64,000 nt of DNA from Byssothecium circinans (GCA_010015675.1 ML977032.1:1-64000), one strand, 5' to 3'. Shown: positions 10,784-25,200, counted from the stretch's first letter. A program made the numbers and translations. The notes: generated by a model from the sequence alone, not told the origin.

Positions 10784-13700
10784 CTTTAACTACCTATAGG
10801 TTTAAGAATTTAAACGTATGTAATAGTAGCTCCTACTACTCTACGTACTACTAGCAGCGTTAGTATGCCTACTTTAAGTCTAGCATTAGTAATAGCTAAC
10901 TAGGCTAACTAGATATAGTAATAAGCTAAATAGATTAATAGATTAATATAAGTAATTACTTAACTCTAGGCTAAGGACACTATACCACGTAGAAAGATTA
11001 CGGCGCTAAAGAAGTATAATAAAGGATAAGATAGTTTAAAGCTATTTTTTACTAATATAGATTTGTACTATTAATTTAACTTTATAATAGAGGACTAAGA
11101 CAAGATTCTCGCAGCTAGTATGCACTTAAAAGATAAGGTAGCTACTTAGATGCAACCCTTTATAGACGACTATCTTATAAATGAGATAAAGTATTATAAA
11201 AATAATATAAAAGTTATCTTTAAGAGCTAGACAGCATTTAAGGAAGAGATTTAAAAAGTGTTTAAAAAACTTAATAAAGAGACTTAAGTAAAGCAAAAGA
11301 TATCTTAGATCTAATAGAAGAAGTTAATTATAAAGTATATAATAAAGTTTAAACAACTATAGTTAAAGATTAATTAAAATGATGCGCTATTACGCATAGC
11401 TTTCTACAATAGGCTAAAGGAAACTATTAAGGATAAAATAATCTATTATAATAAGCTAGATAACTTATAAGATATAATTAATCTAGCTACTTAAATTAAT
11501 AATAGGCTTTACGAATAAGCACTATAAAAAAAATAAAAAGATATAATAGTTATTTTTAACTCTAGAAGACATAGAAAACCAAAGACACTACAATATAACT
11601 ACAATAGCAATGTAGTAATAATAGATAAAGTTTAATAAAAAAAGCAATCTAATAAAGGTAAAGAAAGATAGCTAGATAGCCTAACCTATAAATAACGCTA
11701 GGAACGCTTTAAGAAGAAGGCATGTCTTTAATGTAGTAAAGTAGGATACTTCCGCAGAAACTACCTAAAAAACTAAGGCTAGGTAGGCAAACTTAGAGTA
11801 ATTAAGATTAAGATAGTTAAGTTCTAGGCAATGGGACTTAAGAAGAATAAACTAAAGGTATGATAATAGTAGCTTACTCTTTGCCCACCTAAAGAACTAA
11901 ATTAGATAATAAGACTATTTAATAACAATGTTAGTGATATAGATCTTTTAAATAAAAAAGAAATAACGCGCTTAAGCTAAAGTCTAGCTAAGAATAAGGT
12001 GCTAGACTAAGTAGTTTAACTACGCGTAAAGGTAAAAGTATACTAAAGATACGCTAGTACTACGCATGAAGGACTAACTTACGCTATACCTATATTAGTA
12101 TACGGCGAGAAAGCTAGCGAAGTAGTAGTAGAAGCTATGCGAATCTAAAGCCTATATACTATAAAAGAATACATTAAAATAAAAGTACCTAAAAGAGATT
12201 TTTACTAGAAAGTTAATTAGTATTAGTGCTAGGTAAACTAGTGCCTCTACTACAAATATTAATAAGATAAAGTGAGATAATAACCTAGATAAATATTATA
12301 TATTATAATTCTAGATAAAGACTATCTAGTAGTAGCTTGTTATATTTATTATTTTAGCAAATAGTAATAATAGCATAAACGCAATAGATAGCATAAATAC
12401 TATAATAAGCACTGCTAGGTATATTAGCTAAGCAAGCATATCGTAAGATATTAGCTAGTAGGACTAATTAATAGTAATATACTAGATTGTAATATAAAAG
12501 ACTACTATTACTAACACTCCTTTAGGTACCTAGCGGACTAAAAGCATGAGAAAGTAGATTAAGTATAGTATGAAATAATTCTTAACTATATATTCTATAT
12601 ACTCTATAAGGAAGAGGCTACGTAGGATAAGAAAGGTTAAGACTATAACTTACTTATAGTAAAAGAATGCTTAAATAAGGACTATAGATGCCACGCATTC
12701 TTTACCCTTCCTTGCAAATCTAAGAAGAATGCTTGCTAGAGGAAATAAAGCAATTTAAAGTAGTATTAGCAAATAATGCTAGATAATTAGTATTAGGAAA
12801 GAGTAGCCTAAGGCGATAAGCTAGTAAACGTAACCTAGTTCCTTACAAAGCTAGAATCCCTAACGCCTAACAATACTATAAAAAAAGAAAGTTACGCTAA
12901 CTTGCTTTACAATTAGTGCTTTAACGACCTATGTAAAGTACACCTATCTAAGAAATAAAAATTAGGATAGTTTCTAATAAAACTTAAAAGGTTAAAAAAC
13001 TAGAATGCTACTAAAGATAAAGTCACGCTAGCAAAAGCATTCCTATAATAACTTTATATAACATACGACACCTAGATCTACTAGTTTATTAGTTAAAGGT
13101 AAAGGCACGTGTATACAGACGCAGGCTTATAGCACTAGTAGATAGTAAAGCTATATAGATAATTATCTCTTTATAAGTAGTTAAAAAATACAATATACCC
13201 TATTAAGATAAAGAACGTCTAATATAAGTAGTATTAGCTAATGATAGACTAATATCTTATAGTAACAAATTTTTAAGGTTAGAATCTTAAGAAGTATTAT
13301 TCTACGTACTTAGAATTAAAAATACGACATCCTTTAACATCATAAATCTTAGTAAAAAAGATATGTTAATTAGTTATAATTAGCTTAGGAAGTATAATCT
13401 TACTATTAATTAGTAAAAAAGCATAATATTTAGCTAAAAACTAGCGCGTAAGGTTGCTAGAACACGCTATAAAAGATTAAGCCTAATAATTTAAAGCTTA
13501 CCTAGTTAAACTAGATAGATTAGCAAGATATTACCTTATAAGATTAAAAAGATCTATAAGAAAAACCTTTTATAGATAAGAGTTATCTAGATATAAAAAG
13601 TTGCGTTTATAAAGAATAAACTTTAACTAACGATACCACTAAAATACGAGGAATTTTAAGACTTATTTAAAGAAATAGAGGAAACCGTACTACTAGATTA

Positions 13701-16660
13701 CTAAGATTAGGATTATAAGATTTACCTAAAAGAAAGCGTGAAGCTACGCCTAAGACTAATATATCTGCTTACGCTAAACTAGCATTTAAAACTGCGAGAG
13801 TACATTAAGAAAAACTTAAAGTAAAGATATATATAAAAAAGTATAAGCCTAATAGCTTTACTAATTCTCTTTATCCTAAAGAAGAATAGAAAGCTGCGAC
13901 TTTATATAAATTATAAATAGCTAAACTATGTAACAAAGAAGAACTATTACCTTTTTCTTTTAATTTAAAAACTTATAGACTGCCTCTAAGGAGTTAAGTA
14001 AATTATAAAATTTAATATGCGAAATAGATTTTATTAAATAAGGATAGCTAAAGGCTTTAAATAGCTAACTACCTTTAAAACTTATTATAGACTATACAAG
14101 TATATAGTTATACCTTTTAGACTAACAAATGCGCTTACGACGTTTTAAGCGCTTATTAATAAAGTATTTTATAAATACTTAGACGTTTTTATAACTACGT
14201 ACCTAGATAATATACTAGTATATACCTTAGAAACGCTTAAAGATTATATTAAATACGTTAAAAAGATGCTTAAGAAGCTTAAAGAGTATTAATTACTTTT
14301 ATAGCTTAAGAAATGCAAATTCTACGTTACTAAAATAAATTACTTAGGATTTATTATTTTATGAGACGGCATCACTATGGACCTAAAAAAAGTTATAGCT
14401 ATATAAAATATAAAAACGCCTAAAATAGTTAAAGACGTGTAATCCTTTTTAAGATTTATAAACTTTTATTAAAAGTTTATTTAAGGATACTTAAAGACTA
14501 CGACGCCTCTTATAGAAATTACTAAGAAAGAGAAAAGATTCTATTAAGAATAAAAATAGCAAAAAGCTTTTAAAAAGCTTAAAAAATTATTTTTATTAGC
14601 TCTTATACTATAGATGCACGACCTAGAATAGCTACTACGAGTAGAAATAAATGCATTAGATTACGCCTTAAAAGTAATTCTCTTATAGTAAAGTAATAAT
14701 AAAAAGTAAAGACTAGTATTTTACTACTTATAAAAATTTATAAGTATAGAGCTTAACTATGATATTTATGATAAAAAACTACTAGCGATAGTAGACGCTT
14801 TTAAATAATAGCAAGCCTAGTTAGTTAGTGCTAAATATTAAGTAAAGGTATATTTAAATTACTAGAACCTAATAAGTTTTATAATGACTAAGAAGCTTAA
14901 CTAATAATAAGTTAAATAAGCTAAGTTAATAGTAGATTACGACTTTAAGGTATACTATTACCTAGGATTGCTAAATGGAGTGACAGATGCTCTTAGCTAA
15001 AGATCTAATTTTTAGGAAATAGATAGACTTATTACGTATAACGCGGTCTTATAGAAGGATTATAATAAAAGTATAAGCTATAATTAACCTTAATTAACTA
15101 TAGTAGCTAGAATTAATTATTAAGGACTAAAAGTATATGACTTTGCGGATTATAATTATTTAACTCTAGGATAAGGGGTAGAATATAACTTAATAAACTA
15201 TTTAAAGGCAAGACTACTTTAAGATAAAAAGTAATAAATTATACTATAAGAAGCCTACATACTAACCTTAATATAAAAGCTATACAAGTTTAAGAAATAT
15301 AGACACCTTAGGATTAATAAAATAGTTTAATAGATCTTAAATAAGTACTTAATCCCTAATGTATGAAAAATAGTTTTATATGTAATAGGCAACTATTTAG
15401 CATGTTCTAAAAATAAGCTTAAAAGACATAAGCTTTATAGATTACTCTAATTGCTAGAACTACCCGCATGCTTATAAATTAGCGTTATGATGGACTTTAT
15501 AGTAAAGCTTTTAAAATTATTAAAACCTAGATTAGTATAGCTATACGACTTAATATTAGTAATTATTAACTAATTAACTAAAGCATTAATATTTGTACTA
15601 ATAGAAGAAATAGTTATAGCTAAAGAAATAGCTTATAAAGTAACTAAGGTACTTATTAATTAATATAGTATACTAGAATAGTTTATTACTAATTATAAAA
15701 TACTATTTACTTCTAAGTATTAAAGCACGTTCCTAGTAAGGTTTAAAGTTAATAAAAAGCTTTTAACTAGCTTTCACCTATAGATAGATAGTTAGATGAA
15801 ACGAATAAACTAAATACTAGAATAGTATCTAAGGATATATACTAATAAGCTATAAGATAACTAGGTTAAATTCCTGCTAATAGCATAACTAGCTTATAAT
15901 AGTATAAGATTTTTAATAATAGGATACTTACCGCACTACGCGAAATATAGATATAAGCTAATTACTTACTAAAATCTTAAAGATGTTAAAAGTCTTTTAG
16001 CTAAAGCTAATAATAAGACATGACTACTTCGCGAACTATATAATGAATTAAGCTAACAAATTACTTAAAGGAACCTTATGATAGCTAAATTAGTAAATAA
16101 GAAAAGGTTTAAAGGACTAACCTTTAAAGAAAGGAATAAAGTTTTCTTATTATAAAAAAATTTAAAAACTAAATAGCCATGTGATAAACTAGATAACCTC
16201 TAAATAAGACCTTTTTAAATCTTAAAACCTAAAGAACTAGTAACGTTTAAGCTAAAACTCCCTAAAAGCATACGCATATACTTTATTTTTTATAAATTAC
16301 TCTTTAAACTAGCACTACTAGACGCTAAAATTAAGACGCGAGTTAAGCTTAAAGATAAAGACTACAAAGTTAAAAGAATTAAAGACTTATAAAAATTTAA
16401 ATGTTAGTAGAAGTACTTAATTAAGTAAAAAAACTAGCTAGATAACTAAAATACCTAAAAACTAATATAGAATTTTATAGGTTGTAAGGAATTAGTAAAA
16501 GACTATAACTAATAGTATCTAAAAATAGCAGTTTTAAGTTTACTAGGAAAGCTAAAAAATTAAAAGATAAAAAAGAATTAAATAAAGGCCTTAAAAAAGC
16601 TTTAACCTACGTTTAACTAAAGTTAGTTAGCAGCGGTCTAAGTAAAAGTAATAAAGAAGG
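10784..16660 (+). pseudogene. Gypsy-1 gag-pol relic
   Basis: Plus-strand order is gag, protease, reverse transcriptase, RNase H, integrase, chromodomain. Landmarks: a gag zinc knuckle near 11723-11775 whose first two Cys survive while the His and last Cys are now Tyr; the RT active-site box reads YLDNILVYT at 14197-14226 (YLDD in live elements); RNase H with an ELNYDIYDKKLLAIVDAF segment near 14740-14810; integrase core at about 15380-15990; and a chromodomain-like segment at about 16360-16530, making it a chromovirus. Many stops occur, mostly at expected Trp/Gln codons. The order of domains identifies Ty3/gypsy. Confidence 0.88.
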
Positions 16661-17058
16661 AATAATAGTATCTATACTTCTAGACAAAAAAGTAAAAGGC
16701 GTTAGTTCTTGTAAACTAGCCGCGGTCGTAAGTTACTCTAACTCTTAAGTTAAAGTAATATCATTTAAAACTTAATAGCGCTCCTTTTCTTTTAGGTTAA
16801 ATAGCTCTTGCTTATAAATTACTAGACGCTCTTAAAGCTCTAGGATTTTATAACGAAAACAGCGCTATTCTACTTATAACTTTTAATGCTTAGTATTTGT
16901 TAGCACTAGGTTACAACGAGCTTTTGCTTAAATGTAATAAGTATAGAAACTTATTAATAACTCTACTACATATTAAAGGTTCTTTAGCTTGCAATAACTA
17001 TAGGGAGTTGGCATCTTAGCACTAAAAGATAGAATAATAGTAACTTAGTCGCAATGGC

Positions 17059-17063
17059 GTTTC
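17059..17063. repeat. Target-site duplication GTTTC (left) of Gypsy-2
   Basis: GTTTC here and at 24554-24558 flank Gypsy-2 exactly at its LTR ends. It shows one clean insertion into Gypsy-1, between its chromodomain and its 3' LTR. Confidence 0.93.
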
Positions 17064-17524
17064 TATTACTAAAAGGTATACTAACTAAATCCTAATCTAT
17101 GTTAAGGGAGGTTAAGGGGTGTATAGTATATACATTAGATAGTATACTTTAGTAATTTAAAAGGTAAACGTGTGAAAGCAACTAATTCTATAACTAATTA
17201 TAGAATAACTAAGTATTAATCTAGGTAAGAGATGAACTATTAAGAGTTAACTACAAAGAATTAGAATTAAAAAGATAAAGGAAATTTATTTAGTCTTTAT
17301 ACTACTTACTTTGTTCCTTTATTATATCCTACTTTATATGCTCTATTAGAGCGTATAGAGCGCTGCTACTTTCTTTATTAAAAAGAAGCGCTTCATGCTC
17401 CATCTACTAAGAGGGAGTAGAGTTACGTAATTGCTAAGCTTACCTTGCCTCACGCTTTATCGTTTAATACTCTCTCTAAGCGTATCATTCCTATATAGCT
17501 ATATATAACTATTATCTTATAATA
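17064..17524 (-). repeat. Gypsy-2 3' LTR
   Basis: 461 bp. On the plus strand it begins TATTACTAAAAGG (decayed TGTTACTAAGGGG) and ends TTATAATA. Next to it (17525-17540) the complement of a purine tract is visible, as expected upstream of a 3' LTR. Confidence 0.92.
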
Positions 17525-20500
17525 TTATCTCCCTTTTTAAGATTATTATCTTAATAACCTAAGAGATCTAGCTGCTATGCTGCATCCCTTTGCTATAGCT
17601 AGTATATAAGGTTCGCGCGTCCTTAGTTATCTGTAGTATTATATTCTTCTTTAGGATTTTACTAACCCTTCTCTAACTATGCCTAAGGTTGCTATTCTTT
17701 TATTTACAAAATGTTATTGTGACTAGGTCGCGGCCGTTCTATCTTTTAGTCCTAAGATACTAACTTCCTATAATCGTTGCAAGCTAAAGAACTTTTAATG
17801 CGTAGTAGAGTTATTAATAGGTTTCTATGCTTACTATATTTAAGCAAAAGCTTATTATAACCTAGTGTTAACAAACACTAAGCATTAAAAGTTATAAGTA
17901 GAATAGCGCTATCTTTATTATAAGATCCTAGAGCTTTAAAAGCGTCTAGTAATTTATAAGAAAAAGCTATTTAATCTAGAAGAAAACGAGCGTTGTTAAG
18001 TTCTAGATAATATTGCTTTAACTTAAAAGTTAAAGTAACTTAAAACCGTAGCTAGCTTATAAGAACTAACACCTCTTACTTTTTTATTTAAGAGTATAGA
18101 TGCTACTATTCTTTTTTTATTACTTTTACCTAGACTACTATTAACTAACTTTAGTTAGACCTAAGTTAAAGCTTTTTTAAAGCCTTTATTTAATTTTTTA
18201 TTTTTTTTTTATTTTTTAGCTTTTTTAGTAAACTTAGAACTACTATTTTTAAATTCTACTAGTAATAGTCTTCTACTAATTCCTTATAGCTTATAAAATT
18301 CTATATTAGTTTCTAAGTATTCTAGCTATCTAGCTAGTCTTTTTACTTAACTAAGTACTTTTACTAACGTCTAAACTTTTGTAAGTCTTTAATCTTTTTA
18401 ATCTTATAGTTTTTATTTTTAAGCTTAACTCGCGTCTCAATTTCAGCGTCTAGTAGTGCTAGTTTAAGAAGTAATTTATAAAAAATAAAGTATATACGCA
18501 TGCCTTTAGGGAGTTTTAGCTTAAACGTTACTAGCCTTTTAGCCTCTAAGATTTAAAAGGGTCCTATTTAAAGGTTGTCTAGTTTATTGCATAGTTATTT
18601 AGTTTTTAAATTTTTTTATAATAAGAAAACTTTATCCCCTTCTTTAAGAGTTAGTTTCTTAAGCCTTTTTTTATTTACTAATTTAGCTATCGTAAGGTTC
18701 CTTTAAGCAATTCGTTAGCTTAATTTATTATATAGTTCGCGAAGTAGTCGTGTCTTATTATTAGCTTTAGCTAAAAGACTCTTAACGTCCTTAGGATTTT
18801 AATAAGTAGTTAGCTTATATCTATAGTTCGTGTAGTATGGCAAGTATCTTATTATTAAAAATCTTATACTATTATAGGCTAGTTATGCTATTAGTAGGAG
18901 TTTAACCTAGTTATTCTATAGCTTATTAGCGTATATCCTTAGATATTATTTTAGTGTCTAGTTTATTCATTCTATCTAACTATCTATCTATAGGTAAAAA
19001 CTAGTTAAAAGCTTCTTATTAACTCTTAGCTTTGTAAGAAACGTGTTTTAATACTTAGAAGTAAATAGTATTCTATAATTAGTAATAAACTATTTTAGTA
19101 TACCATATTAACTAATAAGTACTTTAGTTACTTTATAGGCTATTTCCTTAGCTATAACTATTTCTTCCGTTAGTATGAATATTAATGCTTTAGTTAATTA
19201 GTTAATAATTACTAATGTTAAGTCGCATAGCCATGCTAATCAGGGTTCTGGCAATTTTGGGAGCTTTATAGTGAAGTCCACCATAACGCTAATCTATAGG
19301 CGTGTAGGTGGTTCTAGTAATTAAAGTAATCTATAGGGCTTATATCTCTTAAACTTATTCTTAGAATATGCTAAATAGTTGCCTATTGCATTTTAAACTA
19401 CTTTTTATACATTAAGTATTAAATACTCGTTTAAAACTTATTAAACTATTTTATTAATTCTAGGGTGTCTATATTCTTTAGACTTATATAGCTTTCATAT
19501 TAAAGTTAGTATATAAGCTTCTCATAGTATAATTTGTTATTTTTTATTTTAAAGTAGTTCCGCCTTTAGATAGTTTATTAAGTCATATTCTACCTTTTAT
19601 CTTAAGGTTAAATAATTATAATTTATAAAGTAATGCACCTTTAGTTTCTAATAATTAATCCTAGCTACTTTAGTTAATTAAGGTTAGTTATAGCTTATAC
19701 TTTTATTATAGTCTTTCTATAAGACCGCGTTATACGTAATAGGTCTATCTATTTCTTAAAAGTTAGATCTTTAGCTAAAAGCATCCGCCGCTCTATTTAG
19801 TAATCTTAGGCGATAGTATACTTTAAAGTCGTAGTCTACTATTAACTTAGCCTATCTAATTTATTATTAGTTAAGTTTCTTAGTTATTATAAAACTTATT
19901 AGATTTTAGTAATTTAAATATACCTTTACCTAATATTTAGCACTAACTAACTAGGCTTGCTATTGTTTAAAGGCGTCTACTATTACTAATAGTTTTTTAT
20001 TATAAATATTATAGTTAAGCTTTACGCTTATAAACTTTTATAAATAATAAAATACTAGTCTTTACTATTTATTATTATTTTATTATAAGAGAATCACTCC
20101 TAGGGCGTAATTTAATACATTTATTTTTACTTATAGTAGCCGTTCTGGGTTGTGCATCTATAACATAAGAGCTAATAAGAATAATTTTTTAAGCTTTTTA
20201 AAAGCCTTCTACTATTCCTATCTCTAATAGAATTCTTTCTCTTTCTTAGTAATCTTTATAAGAAGCGCTGTAGTTTTTAAGTATCCTTAAATAAACTTTT
20301 AGGAAAAGTTAGCAAACCCTAGAAAGAATTATACGTTTTTAACTATTTTAAGCATTTTTATATCTTGTATAGCCCTAACTTTTTTTAGGTCTATAGTAAT
20401 GCCGTCTTGTAAAATAATAAATTCTAAGTAATCTATTTTTATAACATAGAATTTGCATTTCTTTAACTATAAAAGTAACTAATACTCTTTAAGCTTCTTA

Positions 20501-23500
20501 AGTACCTTTTTAACGTGCTTAATATAATTTTTAAGCATTTTTAAAGTATACACTAGTATGTCGTCTAGGTATGTAGTTACAAAAACGTCTAAGTATTTAT
20601 AAAGTACTCTATTAATAAGCGCTTAAAACGTTACGGGTACGTTTATTAATTTAAAGGGTATAACCGTATACTCATATAATCTATAACGAGTTTTAAAAGT
20701 AGTTAGCTATTTAAAGCTCTTAGCTATTTATATTTAATAGAATCTATCTTATATATTAAATTTTATAATCTACTTAACTTCTTAGAGGTGGTCTATAAGT
20801 TCCTAGATTAGTAAGAAAGAGTAATAGTTCTTTTTTATAACGTAGTTTAGCTATCTATAGTCTACATAGAGTCGTAGCTTTTTATTTTTCTTTAGAATAG
20901 AGAGAATTAGTAAAGCTATTAGGCTTATATTCTCTTATATATATCCTTACTTTAAGTTTTTTTTAATATACTCCCACAGTTCTAACTACTAGTCTAGCGT
21001 AAGCGGATATATTAGTCCTAGGCGCAGCATTACGCCTTTTTCTAAGTAAATCTCGTAATCCTACTCCTAGTAGTCTAGTAATGTAGTTTCGTCTTATTCC
21101 TTAAATATATTCTAAAACTCCTTATATTCTAGTAGTATCGTAGGTTAGGGTTTGTTCTTTATAGGCGCAACTCTCTATATCTAAATAACTTTTATTTGTA
21201 AAGGGTCTTTCTTATAGATCTTCTTAATCTTATAAGGTAATATTTTGCTAATCTATCTAGTCTAACTAGGTAAGCTTTAGATTATTAGGCTTAATTTTTT
21301 GTATTATATTCTAGCAACCTTATGCATAGGTTCTTAGCTAAACATCATTTCTTTCTACTAGTTAATAGTAGGATTGTACTTTTTAAGCTAATTATAACTA
21401 ATTAACATATCTTTTTTACTAAGATTTATAATGTTGAAGGATGTTATGTCCTTAATTCTAAGTACATAGAATAACACTTCTTAGGTTTCTAACTTTAAGA
21501 ATCTGTTGCTATAGGATATTAGTCTATTATTAGCTAATACTACTTATATTAAACATTTCTTATCTTAATAGAGTATATTATATTTCTTAACTACTTGTAA
21601 AGAGATAATTATTTATACAGCTTTACTATCTACTAGTGCTATAAGCCTGCGTCCGTATATGCGTACCTTTACCTTTAACTAATAAACTAGTAGATCTAGG
21701 TATCGTACGTTATATAAAGTTATTATAGGAGTGCTCTTACTAGCGTAACTTTATCCTTATTAGCATCCTAGTTTTTTAACCTTTTTAGTTTTGTTAGAAA
21801 CTATCCTAATCCCTATTTATTAGATAGGTGAATTAAGTAGCTATTTTTATAGCAAGCTATCTATAATATGCGTACGTGCTCTATTAATGGTTCGTCCCTA
21901 TGTGGGAATTCTTTTTAAAGTTTCTCTAAGAGGTGTGCTTTACATAGGTTGTCAAAGCACTAATTATAAAGTAAGTTAGCGTAACTTTCCTTTTCTATAG
22001 CTTCGTTGGGCGTTAGGGATTCTAGCCTCGTAGAGAACTAAGTCACGTTTACTAGTTTATTACCTTAGGCTACCTTTTCTTAATGCTAATTATCTAGCAT
22101 TGTTTGCTAATGCTGCTTTAAGTTACTTTGTTTCCTTTAGCAAGCATCCTTCTTAGATTTGTGAGGAAGGGCGAGAAGTACGTAGCGTTTATAGTCCTTG
22201 TCTAGGTATTCTTTTACTATAAGTAAGTTATAGTCTTAACCTCTCTTATCCTACGCGGCCTCTTTCTTATAGAGTATATAGAATATATAGTTAAGAATTG
22301 TTTCGTACTATACCTAATCTACTTTCTTGTGCTCTTTGTCTGCGGGGTGCCTTAGAGGGTATTAGTAATAATAGTTTTTTATATTATAGTCTAGTATATT
22401 GCTGTTGATTAGTCCTACTAGCTAATATCCTGCAACATGCTTGCTTAGCTAATAACCTTAGTAGTGCTTATTATAGTACTTATGCTATTTAATACGTTCA
22501 TACTATTATTACTATTTGCTAAAGTAGTAAGTATAGCAAGCCGCTACTAGATAGTCTTTATCTAGGATTATAATATATAATATCTATCTAGGTTATTATT
22601 TTCTTTTATCTTGTTAACGCTTGTAATAGAGGCACTAGTCTACCTAGTACTAGTACTAATTAACTTTTTAATAAAAAACTTTTTTAGGTACCTTTATTTT
22701 AATATGTTCTTTTATAGTATATAGGCCTTAGATTTGCATAGCCTCTACTACTACTTCGCTAGCTTTCTTGCCGTATACTAATACAGGTATAGCGCAAGTT
22801 AATCTTTCATGCGTAGTGCTAGTATATCTTTAGTATACTTTTACGTTTACGCGTAGTTAAACTACCTAGTCTAGTACCTTATTCTTAGCTAGACTTTAGC
22901 TTAGGTACGTTATTTCTTTTTTATTTAAAAGATTTATGTTACTAATGTTATTATTAGATAGTCTTGTTATCTAATCTAGTTCTTTAGGTAGGCAAGAAAT
23001 AGGCTACTAACGTAGCACCTTTAGTTCGTCCTCCTTAGGTCCTATTGCCTAGAACTTAACTATTCTAATTTTAATTACTCTAAGTTTGCCTACTTAGCCT
23101 TAGTTCTTTAGGTAGTTTTTGCGGAAGTGTCCTACTTTACTACATTAAAGATATGCCTTCTTCTTAAAGCGTTCTTAGCGTTATTCATAGGTTAAGCTAT
23201 CTAGCTATCTTTCTTTACTTTTATTAGATTGCTTTTTTTATTAAACTTTATCTATTATTACTACATCACTATTACAATTATATTGTAGTGTCTTTGGTTT
23301 TCTACATCTTTTAAAGTTAAAAATAACTATTATATCTTATTATTTCTTTTATAGTACTTGTTTGTAGAGCCTATTATTAATTTAAGTAGCTAGATTAATT
23401 ATATCTTGTAAGTTATTTAGTTTATTGTAATAGATTATTTTATCCTTAATAGTTTCCTTTAGCCCGTTGTAGAAGGCTATGCGCAATAGCGCATCATCTT

Positions 23501-24092
23501 AATTAATTTTTAACTATAGTTGCTTAAACTCTATTATATACCTTGCAACTAACTTATCCTACTAGATCTAAGATATTTTTTACTTTACTTAAGTCTTTTT
23601 GTTAAGTTCTCTAAACATCTTTTAAATTTTATCTTTAAACGCTGTCTAGCTTTTAAAGATAGCCTTCGTATCATCTTTATAATATATTATCTTATTCATA
23701 AGATAGTTGTTTATAAAGGGTTATATCTAAGTAGCTACCTTATCCTTTAAGTGCATACTAGCCGCGAAGATCTTATCTTGCTCCTCTGTTATAGAATTAA
23801 ACTAATAGTATAAATCTATATTAGTAAGGAATAGCTTTACGCTATCTTATCCTTCGTTATACTTTTCTAGCGCTGCAATCTTTTTACGAGATATAGTGTC
23901 CTTAGCCTAGAGTTAAGTAATTGCTTGCATTAATCTATTAATCTATTTAGCTTATTACTGTGTCTAGTTAGCCTAGTTAGCTATTACTAATACTAAACTT
24001 AAAGCAGGCGTACTAACGCTGCTAGTAGCACGTAGAGTAGTAGAAGCTACTATTATGTACGTTTAAGTTCTTAAACCTATAGGTAGTTAAAG
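17525..24092 (-). pseudogene. Gypsy-2 gag-pol relic
   Basis: Minus-strand gag-pol of the same type as Gypsy-1. The gag zinc knuckle lies near 23160-23100, with the second Cys and the His kept and the first and last Cys changed to Tyr. The RT box still reads YLDDILVYT at about 20582-20553 (minus). RNase H, integrase and chromodomain follow towards 18.3 kb. Stops are frequent. It retains a little more GC than Gypsy-1 in places, for example the intact YLDD. Confidence 0.87.
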
Positions 24093-24553
24093 TGTTACTA
24101 AGGGGTATACTAACTAAATCCTAATCTATGTTAAGGGAAGTTAGGGGGTGTATAGTATATACGTTAGGTAGTATGCTTTAGTAATTTAAAAAGTAAACGT
24201 GTAAAAGTAACTAATTCTATAACTAACTATAAAATAACTAAGTATTAATCTAAGTAAGAGATAAACTATTAAGAGTTAACTACAAAAAATTAGAATTAGA
24301 AAGATAAAGAAAATTTATCTAGTCTTTATACTACTTACTTTATTTCTTTATTATGTTCTACTTTATATACGCTATTAGAGCGTATAAAGCGCTACTACTT
24401 TCTCTACTAAAAAGAAGCGCTTTATACTTTATCTACTAAGAGGGAGTAGAGTTACGTAATTACTAAGCCTACCTTACCTTATACTTTATTATTTAATACT
24501 CTTCCTAAGCGTATTGTTCTTATGTAGCTATACATAACTATTATCTTATAATA
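24093..24553 (-). repeat. Gypsy-2 5' LTR
   Basis: 461 bp, starting TGTTACTAAGGGGTATAC on the plus strand and ending TTATAATA. The primer-binding region lies just below it (24092-24070, minus strand). GTTTC follows at 24554. Confidence 0.93.
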
Positions 24554-24558
24554 GTTTC

Positions 24559-24741
24559 GTAAATAAAAGAATAGCAACCTTAGGCATAGTTAGAAAAAAG
24601 TTAGTAATATTCTAGAAGAAAATATGATACTATAGATAACTAGGAATGCGCGAACCTTATATACTAGCTATAGCAAAGAGACGCGGTATAGCAGCTAGAC
24701 CTCTTAGGTTATTAAGATAATAATCCTAAAGAGAGGGATAA
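24559..24741 (+). other. Gypsy-1 3' segment separated from its body by the nested element
   Basis: Continues the Gypsy-1 3' untranslated region after the GTTTC duplication and is the inverted counterpart of 17705-17525 in Gypsy-2. It ends with the polypurine tract at about 24728-24740. Confidence 0.85.
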
Positions 24742-25200
24742 TGTTATAAAATAATAGTTATGTATAGCTATATAAGAATAATACGCTTAAGGAGAGTATT
24801 AAATAATAAGGCGTAGGGCAAGGCAGGCTTAGCAATTATGTAACTCTACTCCCTTTTAGTAGACAAAGCATAAAGCGCTCCCTCTTAGTAGAGAAAGTAG
24901 TAGCGCTCTATGTACTCTAATAAAGTATATAGAGTAGGACGTAATAAAGGAATAGAGTAAGTAGTATAAAGACTAGATAGATTTCCTTTATCTTTTTAAT
25001 TTTAATTCTTCGTAGTTAACTCTTAATAGTTTATCTCTTACCTAGATTAATACTTAGTTATTCTATAGTTAGTTATAGAATTAGTTACTTTCGCATATTT
25101 ACTTCTTAAACTACTAAAGCACACTATCTAACGTATATACCTAAACTAACCGACCTCTCCTTAAACGGATTAGGACTAGCAAGTATACCCCTTAGTAATA
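24742..25200 (+). repeat. Gypsy-1 3' LTR
   Basis: 459 bp, TGTTATAAAATAATAG...CCCCTTAGTAATA, flanked by GGTAG. It is less decayed than the 5' LTR: for example the initial TG is kept, and CGACCTCTCC at 25151 is still GC-rich. Confidence 0.93.

Larger units (their letters stand above)
17064..24553 (-). mobile_element. Gypsy-2: complete gypsy chromovirus nested in Gypsy-1, opposite strand
   Basis: A 7490-bp element on the minus strand: 5' LTR 24093-24553, 3' LTR 17064-17524 (both 461 bp), with the 5-bp duplication GTTTC on both sides. It belongs to the same family as its host: LTRs, internal region and 3' untranslated region all align in inverted orientation. For example, 17525-17705 matches inverted 24559-24741 of the host. 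The result is a very large imperfect inverted repeat between 10.3 and 25.2 kb. Confidence 0.93.
10325..25200 (+). mobile_element. Gypsy-1: Ty3/gypsy chromovirus, split by nested Gypsy-2
   Basis: A complete element in plus orientation: 5' LTR 10325-10783, internal region 10784-17063, then a 7.5-kb insertion (17064-24553), then its remaining 3' segment 24559-24741 and 3' LTR 24742-25200. Both LTRs are 459 bp and begin T(G/A)TTATAA and end TTAGTAACA/TTAGTAATA. The flanks are AGTAG (10320-10324) and GGTAG (25201-25205), a 5-bp target duplication with one G-to-A change. Without the insertion the element is about 7.4 kb. A purine tract AAAGAGAGGGAT just before the 3' LTR fits a polypurine primer. 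Every reading frame is broken, so it cannot move by itself. Confidence 0.92.
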
